Below are positions 34,549 through 43,381 of a stretch of 64,000 bases of DNA, in pieces (position 1 is the first letter of the stretch; every line of letters begins with the position of its first letter). Source of the DNA: Elusimicrobiota bacterium. GTDB lineage: Bacteria > Elusimicrobiota > Elusimicrobia > FEN-1173 > JAKLIF01. Made by a program: the position numbers and the translations under genes. Under the pieces are notes generated by a model. It saw nothing but the letters and a program-made list of their open reading frames with translations. It searched no databases and was not told the origin of the DNA. The stretch spans positions 186,001 to 250,000 of the forward strand of contig JAKLIF010000001.1 of assembly GCA_022709755.1 (NCBI GenBank), in the 5' to 3' direction.

Positions 34549-35882
34549 TCCGTTGGCATTTCGATCTTCAATTGAAGCGTCTCGTCGGGAACCGAACCGT
34601 CTCGACGGCGATAACCATCCAGAACCCCTTTTTGTCGGCGATATTCCGGCAACATCGCGCGGCCCGCCTGAACGACCGGATCCTTCTCGAAATATTCCCA
34701 CACGATCCCGTCATAAAGAACGTTCGCCAGAGACAGGAACAGCAGGGTCTGGTCCAACATCAAGTATCCGGGAGCCGCGGAACCGGTTTTCCAGTCCAGC
34801 GAATCACGGAAACCGAACCGATGGAGCGTCCCGTCGATCCCATAATCCGCCCGGGCACCCAATTCATCCAACCGCTTCAGGTTCTCGACCGCTTTCCGGG
34901 GATAATAAACGGCCGCCAACACCGTCGCATGCGGAGTGACCACATCGTCCCGGATGACTCCCCAGCCCAGATAGTCGCCCGTGGGGGATTCCGCGGCGGA
35001 CCAGCCCCAGACCGGAGCGCCTATCTTAGAGGCATGAATGATCTGGGCATAGGCAAAATTGGCGGCGGAAACGCCGAGAGGTGTCTCCCGTTCGTCCATG
35101 AAGATCCCCGATACCATCTGCATGAAGAGTCCTCCGCCCTGCCAGCCGGGCACGTAATAGGATTGTCCGTATTTCGTCTCTTGTCTCCGGTCCAACGCCG
35201 TCCAATGATCCATCGGAACCTGTCCGCGGGCCGATCCGAAAAAACTCCCGAGCCGTGTGTCGGCGCCCAGATAACCGTAATACCAGTCTCCCCACGGCTG
35301 TTTGACATCGAAATCGTTCAGGTCCAACCTCCAACCGCCCCGGTAGAGATGGTTTCGGGGATCGTAGATGACCCCCCAGTCCATGGGAGACAATATCTCG
35401 TCGACATCCGGGGCCATATCGGGGAAAATATTCTTGACCAAGACCAGGCTGGCGCACAGGTTCCCCAAATGGTCCACCGTCGAGAACTGCCGGTCCGCGG
35501 TCTTTCCGGTCTCCGCGTTCACCCAGGTGACGGGAAAACCGCGCCATTTCTCAATGCCTTTCAACGACGCCAGGCATGTCGACAGACGCCCCCGGGCTTC
35601 CTCGGCGGGGAGAATCCCCGTCTTGGCGGCCACGGCACAACTCGCCATATAAAAACCGATGTTCGTGATCGAGGTGTTCGGCATGGGCCGGTGAGAATCA
35701 TAGGGAAGACCCGTTCCCGGATGGACGAAATGGGAGATGCAATCCCAGGTGTCCCGGTAAATCCCCTCTAAATAGCGCTTGTCGGCGCCCGAGAACGCCC
35801 GGGAGCCGGCCGAGACGGAGGGCACACCGGCCGGCCACGACACCAGGGCGGCGGCCAACAGAAAACGGATCTGTCTGTTCAT
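34545..35882 (-). CDS. Secreted glucoamylase-like (GH144-type) glycoside hydrolase
   Basis: The 445-residue protein has a signal peptide (FLLAAALVSWPAGVPSVSAG) and matches the glucoamylase-like family by NIGFYMASCAVAAKTGIL, WYYGYLGADTRLGSFFGSAR and APGYLMLDQTLLFLSLANVL. Characterised relatives are endo-beta-1,2-glucanases, so a beta-glucan is the likely substrate. It shares a run with two glycosyltransferases. The ATG at 35882 is preferred over a TTG seven codons earlier because it follows GAGGGGG. Confidence 0.78.
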   Translation of the reverse strand: MNRQIRFLLAAALVSWPAGVPSVSAGSRAFSGADKRYLEGIYRDTWDCISHFVHPGTGLPYDSHRPMPNTSITNIGFYMASCAVAAKTGILPAEEARGRLSTCLASLKGIEKWRGFPVTWVNAETGKTADRQFSTVDHLGNLCASLVLVKNIFPDMAPDVDEILSPMDWGVIYDPRNHLYRGGWRLDLNDFDVKQPWGDWYYGYLGADTRLGSFFGSARGQVPMDHWTALDRRQETKYGQSYYVPGWQGGGLFMQMVSGIFMDERETPLGVSAANFAYAQIIHASKIGAPVWGWSAAESPTGDYLGWGVIRDDVVTPHATVLAAVYYPRKAVENLKRLDELGARADYGIDGTLHRFGFRDSLDWKTGSAAPGYLMLDQTLLFLSLANVLYDGIVWEYFEKDPVVQAGRAMLPEYRRQKGVLDGYRRRDGSVPDETLQLKIEMPTE

Positions 35883-35899
35883 TCTTGTTTTCCCCCTCT

Positions 35900-37084
35900 T
35901 CAAGATTGCGATGGGACCATCTGCCGATAAACGTCCATATACCGTTCCGCGACACGGTTCAGTTCAAATGACCGGGCCCGCTCTCGGGTCCGCGAAGAAA
36001 ACCGTTTCCTCAAGGACGGATCGTCCAAAAGAACCTCAATGTGGTCGCAGTATTCCCGGACCGAATCCCCCGTCACCAGAAAAGCGTTCTCCCCATGGAC
36101 CAAGCGGTCCCGATAGACGTCAAGGTTCGCCGCCACGATGGGAACGCCCGCCGCCATGGCTTCCAACACCGACGTGCCGAACGTCTCATAATCGCTCGGA
36201 GCGATGAACACCGTGGCTTGCGCCAGATAGTTCCCGATCTCGTCGTGGCGACACGAGGGGACATGGTTGATCCCCGCCTGCCGTTGTCGTTCATTTCCGA
36301 CAAGATCCGCCCGGGGACCCGTTCCGAGGACGATCAACCGGAGGTCCTTCCTCTTTTCCCTCAGCTTCGAGAAGACGGCCAGGGCGACATCCACCCGTTT
36401 CCACGAAACAAGCCGGGAAGAGAACAGGATCGTCCCCCCGCCCCCCGATCGACGGCATCCGGGGATATCGAACAGTTCTGGGGGAACAGCGAGCGGGATG
36501 TGATGGATCTTGCCGTGAAAATACCGGCCGGCCATCCGGCGGTGGAACGACTCGTCCGTATAACTCACCAGCGCCACATCCTTACCCCGAGAGAGAAATC
36601 CGATCACCCACCGAAAAAGCAGGCTCAGCATCCGGACACCGACGCTCTTCACAAAATCAGCGTAGGGTTTATTCCTCTCCCTTCCGAAAAAGAACATCTC
36701 ATAGAGCGGATCCGCCCCGAAGGTCCCCAACACCGGCTTCGTGGATCCGCACAGGGCGCTCAGGAACCCGATATGGAATTCATGCGCGTGGAACAAATCC
36801 ACAGACGTCGAGAGCCGCTGGATCCGCCGGACCATCTTCAAGAAAAATATCGCTCTCGAGAAATAATCCGAATACCCCCGCGCCCGGTCGCTCACGACCC
36901 AGTGGATCTTGAGACGGGTGGAGCGGGCGAAAGACTCGGCGAGTTCGGCGTCCCGGGAGCAGAGAGGGGCGATGACTTCGACGTCGACGGCGTTCCGCGA
37001 CAATGCGCCGGAGAGAAGTGCCGCGAAGGTCGCCCCGCCGCCGATGCTCGGATAAAAGTTATATGACACGATCCCGATGCGCAC
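35900..37084 (-). CDS. GT4-family glycosyltransferase
   Basis: The 394-residue GT-B enzyme has an N-terminal MRIGIVSYNFYPSIGGGATF, HAHEFHIGFLSALCG, and a C-terminal donor domain with ILFSSRLVSWKRVDVAL and APSDYETFGTSVLEAMAAGVP (E-x7-E type motif). It probably adds a sugar to a surface polysaccharide or lipid. It ends 17 bases before the glucoamylase-like gene. The start is a GTG. Confidence 0.9.
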   Translation of the reverse strand: MRIGIVSYNFYPSIGGGATFAALLSGALSRNAVDVEVIAPLCSRDAELAESFARSTRLKIHWVVSDRARGYSDYFSRAIFFLKMVRRIQRLSTSVDLFHAHEFHIGFLSALCGSTKPVLGTFGADPLYEMFFFGRERNKPYADFVKSVGVRMLSLLFRWVIGFLSRGKDVALVSYTDESFHRRMAGRYFHGKIHHIPLAVPPELFDIPGCRRSGGGGTILFSSRLVSWKRVDVALAVFSKLREKRKDLRLIVLGTGPRADLVGNERQRQAGINHVPSCRHDEIGNYLAQATVFIAPSDYETFGTSVLEAMAAGVPIVAANLDVYRDRLVHGENAFLVTGDSVREYCDHIEVLLDDPSLRKRFSSRTRERARSFELNRVAERYMDVYRQMVPSQS

Positions 37085-37111
37085 GGATATCAGCCCGGTG
37101 TCTTTTCGGCC

Positions 37112-37849
37112 TCAGGGAATGGAATAACGGCCACGGAGATGGTTGATCTTGATTCGGAGAAGGTCGATGAGGGAAGCGATGGGGGCGCTCCACAATCGGA
37201 CGCTCGAACTGTTGGAATGGCACCAACTGACCGGGATCTCGACGGTTTTCAACCCCCACAATTGGGCCATGAACAGGATCTCCACGTCGAAGACCCATCC
37301 CATGATGGTCATCTTGCCGAACAGTTTCTTCGCGGACGAAGCCTCAAAACACTTGAACCCGCACGTCAGATCGACGACGGGGTTTAAAAGCAGGAGGTTG
37401 TTGCACAGCCAGATGAATATGCCGCTGGAATAACGTCTCAGCAGCGGCCGCGTTTTATCCACCAGATGATGCGGCGTGCGGGTGCCGATCATGACGTGAA
37501 CGTCCCCGGAAAAATAAGGGATGAATTTCGCCAACTGCTCGATGGACGTGGAATAATCGGCATCCATGAACAGGATGAAACGGCTTTCGGAGGCGTGAAG
37601 GATGCCCTGATGGATCGCGTATCCCTTCCCGCGGTTCGTCTCGTATTCCACAAGGCGGACCGGGCCGCCCTTCTGGACGAAATCCCGGACGCGACGGGAA
37701 GTCTGATCGATGCTCCCGTCGTTGACCACGATGATCTCGAACGACTGACCCATGGTCTGCAAATAGGGAATGATCTTTTCCAACGTGGGGACGATGGTAT
37801 CGGATTCGTTGAAGACGGGGATGATGACGGAAAGGAAAGGGGTTGTCAT
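37112..37849 (-). CDS. GT2-family glycosyltransferase (dolichyl/polyprenyl-phosphate sugar synthase-like)
   Basis: The 245-residue GT-A enzyme has LSVIIPVFNESDTIVPTLE, VNDGSIDQT, LFMDADYSTS (the DxD metal site) and a late VEIPVSWCHS. It resembles polyprenyl-phosphate mannose/glucose synthases, which would supply donors for the GT39-like membrane enzymes in this window (inference). Confidence 0.9.
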   Translation of the reverse strand: MTTPFLSVIIPVFNESDTIVPTLEKIIPYLQTMGQSFEIIVVNDGSIDQTSRRVRDFVQKGGPVRLVEYETNRGKGYAIHQGILHASESRFILFMDADYSTSIEQLAKFIPYFSGDVHVMIGTRTPHHLVDKTRPLLRRYSSGIFIWLCNNLLLLNPVVDLTCGFKCFEASSAKKLFGKMTIMGWVFDVEILFMAQLWGLKTVEIPVSWCHSNSSSVRLWSAPIASLIDLLRIKINHLRGRYSIP

Positions 37850-37889
37850 GGGATCATTCAGGTCGCGTTGGAATCGATTTAAACACTAC

Positions 37890-38067
37890 GAACCGGCCGA
37901 GGGATTCGTTCGAATCCCTTTTGAATAAACACTCAATTTAAAACGGAGAGGGCCCTCTGCGTATCACTCCGAGGACTGGCCTCGTGCCATCGGCACGTCA
38001 TCCCGGCCGAGGGATTCGTTCGAATCCCTTTTGAATAAACGCTCAATTTAAAACGGAGAGGGAGGGA
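37890..38067. repeat. Tandem duplication on the 3' side of tRNA-Ser with a hairpin unit between copies
   Basis: Two nearly identical segments (about 37891-37948 and 38006-38063) contain the hairpin GGGATTCG/CGAATCCC, then TTTTGAATAAAC, and end with GGAGAGGG, the complement of the tRNA-Ser acceptor. Between them lies CCCTCTGCGTATCACTCCG followed by AGGACTGGCC, which resembles the repeat units next to tRNA-Gln. The hairpin could act as the tRNA-Ser terminator. Confidence 0.65.
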
Positions 38068-38140
38068 TTCGAACCCCCGGTACCCGTGAAGGTACACTGG
38101 TTTTCAAGACCAGCGCCATAAACCACTCGGCCACCTCTCC
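38054..38140 (-). tRNA. tRNA-Ser(UGA)
   Basis: This is an 87-base class II tRNA with acceptor GGAGAGG/CCTCTCC, discriminator G73, anticodon stem CTGGT/ACCAG with loop CTTGAAA (anticodon UGA), a long variable arm and T-loop TTCGAAT. CCA is not encoded. The 5' half (38098-38140) is duplicated at 56872-56914, so the gene is the attachment site of the element to its right and its 5' half is now supplied by that element. Its native promoter region is now at 56915 onward. Confidence 0.95.
38098..38140. repeat. attL: 43-bp tRNA-Ser core inside the intact tRNA
   Basis: This covers the anticodon stem-loop through the 5' end of tRNA-Ser, identical to 56872-56914. Strand exchange probably occurs at the anticodon loop, as for many tyrosine recombinases, but the identity block runs to the tRNA 5' end rather than the 3' end. 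Confidence 0.85.
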
Positions 38141-38176
38141 AGTGTGATATTTTCAATACGTTTCTGCTAGATCGCC

Positions 38177-39277
38177 CTACCCGGCAGTTGTAAACTTTAC
38201 AACCGGGTTTACAACCACACTTGATTCTAACACACTTGGCAGGCTTATCACACCATTCACATGGTGGATTTCCTGACTCAATGTGCTACGGTCCAGATGA
38301 CCATAATGTTGCTCTGTCACCCCAACGCCGGAATGCCCCATTATCTTTGACACCTTGTATATCGGGACACCCCGACCCAACATATGGGCCGCAAACGTGT
38401 GTCGTAGGCAGTGAAACGTGAAGTTGTCCTGGATTTGGGCTTCCTCGCATGCGTCCTTGAACCACGATGAGCTGACCGTGTCTTGATTCACTGGCTCAAG
38501 CAGTCGCATCTCGGGAAGCGCCTTCTTGCTCCGCTCGACGAGGATTTGTGCCGCCGTTTCTGACAGCGGAACATAACGGCTACACTTGCTCTTTGTATGT
38601 GGAACAAACAGCATCGGCTCGGGATGTAGCATCACATCCTTGGCACGAATGGCACAGATTTCCCCCAACCGCATCCCCGTATGTAATGCAATCACATAAT
38701 AGGGCCATAGGCGAGTGTTCTTTGCCACCACTGGTGTAAGCCGCTTCTCCTCTTCGGGAAGCAGGAACCTGACCCGGGCTTTCTCCACTTTCGCCATCTC
38801 CACGCCCCACGCCGGATTTTCACCCCCATACAAGCGTTTCTTCTTGGCCCAATTGATGACGGCCTTCAGTAACGCATGATAGTGATTCACCGTGTGCAAC
38901 GAGACCTGCGAACCATCCCGTCCATGTGCAGTTTTCAGGACATAACGTCGGAATGATTCGACATCACGCGGAGATATTTCCCTGATACGTCGCTCACCAA
39001 AATACGTCTTGATAGTGGTGAGCCTCGCACGGTCAGATTTCCATGTCTTCTTTTGCCCAAGACTTCTTTCTTCAAAGAACAAATCTGCGACTTCGTGCAG
39101 TTTCAGGTTTCTGTTATACCCCTGCCCTGCCGATTCAAGCCGCAGCAATTCACTTTTTTCACGTGCTTCCGCTCTCTCTGCTTCAAGCCGGGTTCGGAAT
39201 CCTTGTTCCCGATACTCCTGCTTTCCACATTGAAACCGGAAAAACCACGTTTTTTCTGGTAGTTGTTTGACTGTCAT
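38177..39277 (-). CDS. Tyrosine recombinase / phage integrase
   Basis: The 366-residue enzyme has an N-terminal arm-binding part, a SAM-like core-binding domain (residues 58-150) and a catalytic domain with R203 (HTGMRLGE), K230 region, H289-x-x-R292 (FHCLRHTFAAHML), H315 and nucleophile Y325 (EQHYGHL). All catalytic residues are present, so it is likely active. GGGGGAATT precedes the ATG. Its 3' end, next to the tRNA, contains three TTTACAAC motifs that recur at the other end of the element. Confidence 0.95.
   Translation of the reverse strand: MTVKQLPEKTWFFRFQCGKQEYREQGFRTRLEAERAEAREKSELLRLESAGQGYNRNLKLHEVADLFFEERSLGQKKTWKSDRARLTTIKTYFGERRIREISPRDVESFRRYVLKTAHGRDGSQVSLHTVNHYHALLKAVINWAKKKRLYGGENPAWGVEMAKVEKARVRFLLPEEEKRLTPVVAKNTRLWPYYVIALHTGMRLGEICAIRAKDVMLHPEPMLFVPHTKSKCSRYVPLSETAAQILVERSKKALPEMRLLEPVNQDTVSSSWFKDACEEAQIQDNFTFHCLRHTFAAHMLGRGVPIYKVSKIMGHSGVGVTEQHYGHLDRSTLSQEIHHVNGVISLPSVLESSVVVNPVVKFTTAG
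38187..38215. promoter_or_regulatory. Candidate integrase arm-type sites, left end
   Basis: TTTACAAC occurs at 38196-38203 and 38208-38215 and in inverse form at 38187-38194, within the integrase coding end. The same octamer occurs twice near the right end (56761-56778). Pairs of short repeats near both ends are typical arm sites of tyrosine recombinases; the role is inferred. Confidence 0.45.
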
Positions 39278-39333
39278 AATTCCCCCTTGTCAGCCAAACC
39301 CACCACACGTCGTAATTATACTTTTTTTGCTTA

Positions 39334-39546
39334 TCATTGTGGCCGTATCTCCTCATCCGCCGTGCTGGTCTCCCCTCTATGAAGCCATTGCTCAACAGCC
39401 CCCACCTCAAAACACACGTGCCGCCCCACTTTCAGGTAAGGAATACGCTTATAGCAGACCCATTTTCTCAGTGTCGCTTCTTTGACACGAATCCATTGGG
39501 CCACTTCAGATACCGTAAGTAGTGGCTTAGGCATATTCTGTTCCAT
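39334..39546 (-). CDS. Small MerR-like winged-helix DNA-binding protein, probable excisionase
   Basis: The 70-residue protein reads LLTVSEVAQWIRVKEATLRK and KVGRHVCFEVGAVEQWLHR, the HTH_17/excisionase pattern. It lies 56 bases upstream of the integrase gene. Such proteins direct integrases toward excision. The start follows GGGGAATAAC; a second ATG four codons on is also possible. Confidence 0.85.
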   Translation of the reverse strand: MEQNMPKPLLTVSEVAQWIRVKEATLRKWVCYKRIPYLKVGRHVCFEVGAVEQWLHRGETSTADEEIRPQ

Positions 39547-39612
39547 GTTATTCCCCAAGGGGTGCGAGTGGGGCGGGACCGTTGGAGCACACATGGTCTT
39601 GCGCTATTTTGA

Positions 39613-41070
39613 TCATCTCCGTCTCCGCCTTCGCCCTGGAATTGAATACTTTACGGCTATATTTCTTCTTGGGTCGAGTTCTGATTCTTCGTGGAATGGA
39701 TTCGCCTTACTCATCTGCCACGCAATCCCCAAACTGATTATACGGTCATCTGTGCAATTCTCACGCGCCGATATCTTCCCGCTTCTTTCGTCTCGAACAA
39801 AGTTATACATTTCGTCCAGCGTGTCCCTATCCCTAACTTCCGCCGAGCTTTGACGGATTACATCTTGCATGAGAGTGATAAGCAAGTGCCGTGTTTTTAC
39901 ATTAGTCGACCATCCGGCTTTGTCTTTGTCGTATTTGAATAGGTGGGTATATCCGAGTTCTTCCAGCTTTTGAATCGTGCTTATCCCCGGCCCGTTGATT
40001 TCAACTCCGATTTCTGCCGTGCAGTAATACAGCCCTGCTATCCTTAAAATCTTCGCAAACTCAAAGGGATCACGCCAACCGTGCCAAGTCGCAACAACAT
40101 TCCATGTCCGTTTGTCACAAATATGTATACTGGCTGGATCGCCGGATGAATCACCGTATGATGGATCAGCCCCTATAACATATTCTCTTCCGTCTTTCGG
40201 AACCTCGTAAATTCTCCATAATCCTCTTTCTACGTCTATATCGAACCGGATAGAGTCCCGTAAATCAATCAAATGTCCCTTCCACATTTCATCACTTATT
40301 TTTTCTTCTTGCAGCGTCAATCCATGCGCGTCAAATACACTCTGGCTTGAGAAGATTTCCCAGTCCCCTTCCATGTATGCTTTGCGTTCTGCTTCGGGTA
40401 GGCTCATAAGGGATGCAATGTATCGTGGCGAAAGCATTGGGTTTGCCTTGTGATCGGCAAAAATGAAAGTGGATGTGCGCGTTACCTTGCCGTGTTCGGG
40501 AACATCAAAAGAGGTTTCATGCGTCTCCCCGGCATTCTTTCCGTCAATGAATCTCCGTTTGAACCACCAATGACCGACCCCTCCGGGGTTTGCCGATGAG
40601 CGGATGTAGCATTTGATTCCGGGATCAGTCGTCCGGACTTGCATACAAAGATAGGAATACATCGACTCGGTAAACTGTTCGACCTGATCAAAAGCCATGT
40701 AATGATATTCGTGGCCCTGATAATTCTCTTTATCCTGCTCGTGTTGGCAATAGCCCATGTAATACTTGGCTCCACTTGGGAACGTGAAACATTTCTCCCC
40801 GCCATTCCATACGCCTCCGTATTTTGGGAATCGTATCTTGGCCCGGTCAATGATCTCTCTAAGTTGCGGAAATGTTCGCCGGAAAATGATTGCCCTGTAA
40901 CTCGGCTCGTTGATTTGCCTGAGTCCCTCCATAAGAAGAACATCTGTTTTTCCTGGTCCCTTTGTTCCACCAAACGCCACTTCGTCCTCTTGGCGGCGCA
41001 TAAACTCCGTCTGTGGGCCGGGATGTGGCTTCCAGTCCACTTTCTTCTTGGGAATCGTCGAATCATTCAC
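39613..41070 (-). CDS. Phage terminase large subunit
   Basis: The 485-residue TerL has an ATPase domain with Walker A FGGTKGPGKT (residues 33-42), Walker B-like MAFDQVE (125-131), and a nuclease domain beginning VIGADPSYGDSSGDPAS, with later acidic residues (EINGPG). It would cut and pump DNA into a procapsid. All motifs look intact, although no capsid or portal gene is present, so a helper phage's head would be needed (inference). The start is GTG after AAAGGA and overlaps the TerS-like gene by 8 bases. Confidence 0.92.
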   Translation of the reverse strand: MNDSTIPKKKVDWKPHPGPQTEFMRRQEDEVAFGGTKGPGKTDVLLMEGLRQINEPSYRAIIFRRTFPQLREIIDRAKIRFPKYGGVWNGGEKCFTFPSGAKYYMGYCQHEQDKENYQGHEYHYMAFDQVEQFTESMYSYLCMQVRTTDPGIKCYIRSSANPGGVGHWWFKRRFIDGKNAGETHETSFDVPEHGKVTRTSTFIFADHKANPMLSPRYIASLMSLPEAERKAYMEGDWEIFSSQSVFDAHGLTLQEEKISDEMWKGHLIDLRDSIRFDIDVERGLWRIYEVPKDGREYVIGADPSYGDSSGDPASIHICDKRTWNVVATWHGWRDPFEFAKILRIAGLYYCTAEIGVEINGPGISTIQKLEELGYTHLFKYDKDKAGWSTNVKTRHLLITLMQDVIRQSSAEVRDRDTLDEMYNFVRDERSGKISARENCTDDRIISLGIAWQMSKANPFHEESELDPRRNIAVKYSIPGRRRRRR

Positions 41071-41476
41071 CGGCTTTTCCTTTATCCTGCGCAGGTAGTA
41101 TTACAAGGTGATTGCTTTGAATGGCATCCGGGTCATCGCTCCCGGTCAAGTTCCGCTGTTGTGGAATGCCAAGGTCGGCAAGTTTGCTTCCGGCGGCTAT
41201 TCTGTCCCTGATTGAAGCTGGGACACTTACGATCTTGTCTCCAACGAGAACCTCTACCTTGGCCTCACCGGTCACAACATCGCCTAAAAATTGGAGATAA
41301 CCGGATTGATCCATTATGGCACGGGCTTGTTGTCTGAACCAGTTTGGGGGGCGGCCTGCGCCTGCCCTGCGCCCTCCTGGGGCTATCCTTGGGTCTTTGC
41401 TTGGTCCAGAACCCTTCTTGAATTGTCCTACTCTACCCACTTGCGCCTCCTGTGAATTTGACTGTGATTTCGCCAT
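41063..41476 (-). CDS. Probable terminase small subunit-like protein
   Basis: The 137-residue protein carries GGRRAGAGRPPNWFRQQARA, a glycine/arginine-rich N-terminal segment common in small proteins encoded before terL. It has an Asp/Ser-rich C-terminus. Position and overlap with terL argue for TerS or a DNA-recognition accessory; sequence alone is not decisive. A TTG two codons earlier is an alternative start. Confidence 0.6.
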   Translation of the reverse strand: MAKSQSNSQEAQVGRVGQFKKGSGPSKDPRIAPGGRRAGAGRPPNWFRQQARAIMDQSGYLQFLGDVVTGEAKVEVLVGDKIVSVPASIRDRIAAGSKLADLGIPQQRNLTGSDDPDAIQSNHLVILPAQDKGKAGE

Positions 41477-41482
41477 TTTCAA

Positions 41483-41713
41483 AAACCACCCTTTCTACCC
41501 CAAAAAGGACTTTCTTCACTTCTTTCACCGGGGAGGGGGTATATTTATTAAAACGCATTAAATGCATTTATTCCTCCCACCCCTATACCCCATGTGTAAT
41601 AAGTGCAAAAAGGGTATTTTCCGTCGATGGCTTTCTTCACTATCCCCCATGTGAAGAAAGGGTGAAATAAGTGCGAAAAGTCGGTGAAGAAAGGTGAAAT
41701 AAGGTGAAGAAAG
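41483..41713. other. Iteron-like cluster, candidate replication origin
   Basis: The decamer GTGAAGAAAG or its complement CTTTCTTCAC occurs five times: 41510-41519 and 41631-41640 (complement), 41651-41660, 41684-41693 and 41704-41713. The pair at 41631/41651 forms a perfect 10-bp hairpin. Related GTGAAATAAG motifs lie between. The cluster is AT-rich, contains no gene, and lies between a TerS-like gene and a DUF3987-type ATPase. This is the layout of an iteron origin; a packaging site is an alternative. Confidence 0.5.
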
Positions 41714-42859
41714 TCAGGCATGGGGACCCACCCAATAAATGAGCGTTTTGGGCCTTCCGTGGCCCACCACTTGCTCAAGTTTTATCTTTTCCGATTCCAC
41801 TAACGTCCGGCTAATGCCATCCCAATCTTTTGCAGATATTTTCAACGCCCTCAGCACGTCGGAGTTTGATATGCCCTCACTGTTCCGGCTCTTAATGAGA
41901 TTTTCTGCTCGCAACACGTCTCTTTGAAACTGATTAAGGCCCAAACCCTGGATAATGGTTTCATCCAAAAGTCTTGCAATATATCCAATCCGCAATTTGG
42001 CCTCGGTGTGTGCCTGTAAAGTAATATTGGGGAACTCGCCGCGATCAACAGAAAGAATTAGGGCAAGTTTGTGGCAGTAGGTGACGAGGCGGTGAAGGAA
42101 AGGCATTAGTTTTTCATCTTGCCCCTCAGCGTTTCTGATAAATTCTGAATACCACTTGGAATAAGCAGCAACGGCTTCTGGTGTGTATTTTGCCTCGCCT
42201 TCAACTTTGAGATATTTTCCGAGTTCGTTTACAAGGTGGTTTCGCTTCATGACATCTGCCGGTGGTTGAAAAGCGAGGATCTTGGTCCGCTCGGTTTGAG
42301 GGATAAACAGGAACCGTGGGAGAAATCCCCCCATGATGTCCTGTCCTCTAACGCTTGTCTTTAACCAATTGATTGTTGAGGCCCCTATGATATTCACGAA
42401 TGGGTCTTGAATCGTAATGTCTTTCGTTCCCGTTTTTCGTCGGTAGATACCGCCGCTGTAAAGGGTCGTCAACAAAGCCATGATTCCGCCCGCATAGTCC
42501 TTTTTTGACAATTCCAACAGTGAAGATATTTCGTCATAGAAAAAGGACCCGGCTGGTTTGTCTTTGATGACATCAATAAGTGCTTCGTGGGAGTATTCCT
42601 GCGGATAGAGAAAATCCGGTTTGACAGCGTTTAAGATTTTGACCCCCGAGTGTATGGCCGTTGACTTGTGATATAGGGACGAAGGTGCCAAAAGGACGAT
42701 ATAGAGGTTAGGCAAAATTTGCTGATCGCCCTGGGCGAGAAATACCCTTCGCTCCAAGACACAAGAAATCAGCCAGTAGGCCACGTAGGTATGGAACAAT
42801 TCAGGGCAGTCGGTAAACTCAGTGCAATATTCCGCGTATAGGTCCGTGAACCTTCGCAT
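41714..42859 (-). CDS. DUF3987-like ATPase, replication-associated
   Basis: The 381-residue protein has a degenerate P-loop APSSLYHKST (residues 59-67) and Walker B FFYDE (106-110), and GSFFYDEISSLLELSKKDYA and IIGASTINWL fit DUF3987. This family is found in phages and satellites, often after a primase domain, and acts like a helicase-type replication protein. Here the primase part is missing. The start follows the stop of the upstream gene by one base. Confidence 0.7.
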   Translation of the reverse strand: MRRFTDLYAEYCTEFTDCPELFHTYVAYWLISCVLERRVFLAQGDQQILPNLYIVLLAPSSLYHKSTAIHSGVKILNAVKPDFLYPQEYSHEALIDVIKDKPAGSFFYDEISSLLELSKKDYAGGIMALLTTLYSGGIYRRKTGTKDITIQDPFVNIIGASTINWLKTSVRGQDIMGGFLPRFLFIPQTERTKILAFQPPADVMKRNHLVNELGKYLKVEGEAKYTPEAVAAYSKWYSEFIRNAEGQDEKLMPFLHRLVTYCHKLALILSVDRGEFPNITLQAHTEAKLRIGYIARLLDETIIQGLGLNQFQRDVLRAENLIKSRNSEGISNSDVLRALKISAKDWDGISRTLVESEKIKLEQVVGHGRPKTLIYWVGPHA

Positions 42860-42860
42860 G

Positions 42861-43211
42861 TCAGGCCACCCGCCTTTCAGCAAGCGGTCTTACTTCATCC
42901 AAAATATCAAGCCAGAGTAAATACCATTTAAGAATTGTTCCGCATGGAGACGGAATTTCTGCTTCGCCCGGCGGCAGGGTCAGGGCCGTTGGCGAATAAG
43001 CTGAACATTCGCCCTGTTTATGCTTCACGGCCAGTTCGTCAAACCGGTCAAGAATTTTTTCAGCCTCACGAACGCGGTCAGGACAATATTGCTGTGCCAT
43101 AGGAAAGAGGCGTCCGAGTCCCTTTTCTTCAAGATAGGCCGACGCCCCCTCGAATACTTTTTTCACATCAAAAGCCTCAAAGTGAATATCCGCATTGTCA
43201 GGGGGATTCAT
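42861..43211 (-). CDS. Hypothetical protein of the element
   Basis: The 116-residue, mostly helical protein (KKVFEGASAYLEEKGLGRL) has no recognised domain. It overlaps its upstream neighbour by 4 bases and abuts the DUF3987 gene, so it belongs to the same early operon. Confidence 0.65.
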   Translation of the reverse strand: MNPPDNADIHFEAFDVKKVFEGASAYLEEKGLGRLFPMAQQYCPDRVREAEKILDRFDELAVKHKQGECSAYSPTALTLPPGEAEIPSPCGTILKWYLLWLDILDEVRPLAERRVA

Positions 43212-43381
43212 GCCGCGTCCACCTCTCGCCCTTCGGGAAAAGGGAGGTCCTTAATCTCGGCGGCAATCCTGTCTCGCTCCGGGCCGGGGGATAGGCTGAT
43301 GGCGTGGCCTAAACGTTCCAGCAACGGCCTCGGTGCTGGCAGAATCTTTGCGCAGGTCCGATCAACGGTGGGGGTTTCCAT
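43208..43381 (-). CDS. Small hypothetical protein of the element
   Basis: The protein has 57 residues from the ATG that follows GGAGCGGTCT; other in-frame starts lie 4 and 24 codons upstream. It contains ILPAPRPLLERLGHAI. No function is recognised. Both ends overlap neighbours, which supports a real gene in a compact operon. Confidence 0.5.
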   Translation of the reverse strand: METPTVDRTCAKILPAPRPLLERLGHAISLSPGPERDRIAAEIKDLPFPEGREVDAA

